Under the pieces are notes generated by a model. It worked only from the letters and a program-made list of their open reading frames with translations. It was not told where the DNA came from and made no database searches. From Brachionus koreanus (taxonomy: Eukaryota > Rotifera > Eurotatoria > Ploima > Brachionidae), in the NCBI GenBank assembly GCA_016987375.1, contig PJRA01000313.1, positions 1,552,063 to 1,616,062 on the forward strand: a DNA stretch of 64,000 nucleotides, read 5' to 3'. This document shows, one piece after another, positions 62,730 through 64,000 of this stretch. Both the position numbers and the translations under genes were made by a program. Numbering within the stretch: the first letter of the stretch is position 1; every line of letters starts with the position of its first letter.

Positions 62730-64000
62730 TTTAATTATTATTATTATTTATTTATTTATTCTATTGACGCCTTTAAGGCGATGTGAAAAAAAAATTTAAA
62801 TAAAAGTTTTAATGAATTTTTTTTTGAATAAAATAAAGTAGAATCATAAGTATAAAAATACTACGACCCTTTCGAGTAAAGATTATTTGAAGTTTTATTT
62901 TTGTCTAGATTATTTTTGAAATGGTTTATTTATATTGAATTTATAATATGCTGAGGTAAACTATTCCAAATATTAACTACTCAGTTCAGTTAGTTAAGAA
63001 ATGATACCGTTACTATTATGTTTTCTCACTATTACACTTGTACTCCTCATTACAAAAAAAATTAAATCATTCTCAAAATTATTAATTTCGTGTCCATTAG
63101 CTAATTTAACACTAGAACGCCCGAGGGGTTTTTTAGACCCCTTTTTGAAAAATTGAAATTTGATTTTTACCACATATAAATAATATTTTATTATCTAAAA
63201 ATTTTGATTGTAATTTTTTAGAAAATGAATAATTTTTCAAAGAAAATTTTTAATTTATCTTGATAACTTTATTTGAAATTTTAATGAGAAATCAGCCGGG
63301 CTTTCTAATGTTAAATAGTTGAATTAAATCTTCTCACAAATGTCTAATTTTAAAATCAGTTTTGTTGAATTTTTATTCTTTTCGAGCAATCATATTATGT
63401 GACAAAAATCTAAATTGTAAAACTAGTCAAATTTAATTTTTCTTAATTTTAAATTTTCCAACACTTCTAAATATATTATTTTAATTTTTGTTTATATATT
63501 AAATAATAAATAAACATTAGCAAGAGGGCGGAAAATAAGGCTTTTGTGGTTCGGGTAAGAAATTCTTTCTTTATTTTTAATATTAAAAACGACTCGTGGT
63601 CAAGTAACTGGTCAACCAACATTTCTGAAATGCCTTTATCAAGAAACCGACACCATGAACTTAGGAAAAATTCTAGATGAGGTTTGACTAACGATGTGTA
63701 AAGCATCCTTAATGAATCTTTGTTCAACTTATTCAAACTTTTAGCAATCATACTTAAAATACGATTTCCACGAGTGGTAAAATATTTTATTTGGTTTGCT
63801 CATTTTAAATCATCTTGAATATAAATTCATAGATCTTTTTCAATAGTTGTTTTAGTCATTTTTCTTGTGCCATACTTGCAATTAATGGTTATTTGCATCA
63901 ATATGAATTACATTGTATTTTTCCAATTTTAAAACCAAGGACCAAATAAGTAACCATCCTGATTTGTAATGAAATTTTCTTTCAAGTTATAAATTCTCTT
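62730..64000 (-). mobile_element. Non-LTR retrotransposon 3' portion, decayed, runs off the window
   Basis: The minus strand encodes RT thumb and C-terminal sequence. There is a DLGIYIQDDLK-like block near 63800-63850 with a stop inside. ILSMIAKSLNKLNKDSLRMLYTSLVKPHLEF follows at about 63640-63760. After a decayed, MITE-interrupted stretch come VNIWNSLPQHI and HFKNNLDK, typical of the last coding part of non-LTR ORF2. The 3' end has the hairpin CGCCTTTAAGGCG (62768-62780) and an (ATAA/ATA)n tail toward 62730. Several stops and frameshifts make it inactive. The 5' part lies beyond 64000. Confidence 0.8.
63110..63310. mobile_element. TTAA-type MITE, family 2 (201 bp), nested in the non-LTR element
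   Basis: The ends are CACTAGAACGCCCG and, on the other side, the complement of CATTAGAAAGCCCG. Both are flanked by TTAA (63106-63109 and 63311-63314). The body is AT-rich and non-coding. Just inside the left end is a small hairpin GAGGGGTTTTTTAGACCCC-like. It splits the retrotransposon coding region between the thumb block and the VNIWNSLP block, so it inserted after that element. It shares CACTAGA ends and the TTAA target with family 1 but has a different interior. Confidence 0.75.

Overview
The window is a very AT-rich, intron-containing animal genome segment. An innexin, a secreted chitin-binding protein, an outer-arm axonemal dynein heavy chain, POFUT1, EXOSC2, CCDC22, introns mostly of 45-70 bp and many small transposon remnants all point to a protostome. 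A monogonont (Brachionus-like) rotifer is my best guess, but it is an inference and no marker in the window fixes the species. One 438-bp run of N (22945-23382) marks an assembly gap.

Layout. 1-1200: end of a non-LTR retrotransposon and a palindromic MITE. 1270-2967 (+): secreted protein with three chitin-binding type-2 domains. 3985-5435 (-): decayed reverse transcriptase whose C-terminal tail is present twice. 5799-20938 (-): a complete six-exon dynein heavy chain of the DNAH9/11/17 class, 4463 aa, with two exons of 5.1 and 6.2 kb. 21.6-23.4 kb: a TTAA-flanked MITE, a short retroelement insertion and a Tc1/mariner-like element containing the gap. 24823-26272 (+): POFUT1 in seven exons. 27161-28473 (+): a 5'-truncated non-LTR insertion with a 13-bp target-site duplication. 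28812-31175 (-): a four-exon innexin. About 31.2-49.0 kb: a gene desert. 49478-50359 (+): an intronless IER-family (IER2/IER5-like) gene with a clear TATA/CCAAT promoter, followed by another 4.7 kb without recognised genes. 55036-56125 (-): EXOSC2/RRP4, six exons. 56318-58663 (-): a macro domain, tandem RING and Deltex C-terminal domain fusion, five exons. 60195-62362 (-): CCDC22, six exons. 62730-64000 (-): another non-LTR element with a TTAA MITE nested in it.

For every multi-exon gene the exons were joined by hand from splice consensus and reading phase. Each joined CDS length is divisible by three and each predicted length is close to that of the human relative where one is known. Two splice sites are irregular: a GC-AG intron in CCDC22, and a POFUT1 donor that lacks GT and sits at a 16-A run.

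The genes are mostly unrelated housekeeping and cell-biology genes: ciliary motility, Notch O-fucosylation, gap junctions, RNA decay, and the Commander/CCC trafficking complex. The most notable item is the macro/RING/RING/Deltex fusion. It puts in one chain an ADP-ribose reader and a Deltex-type ubiquitin ligase, functions that vertebrates divide between PARP9 and DTX3L. The second theme is a set of small mobile elements whose ends, target duplications and nesting can be read directly.
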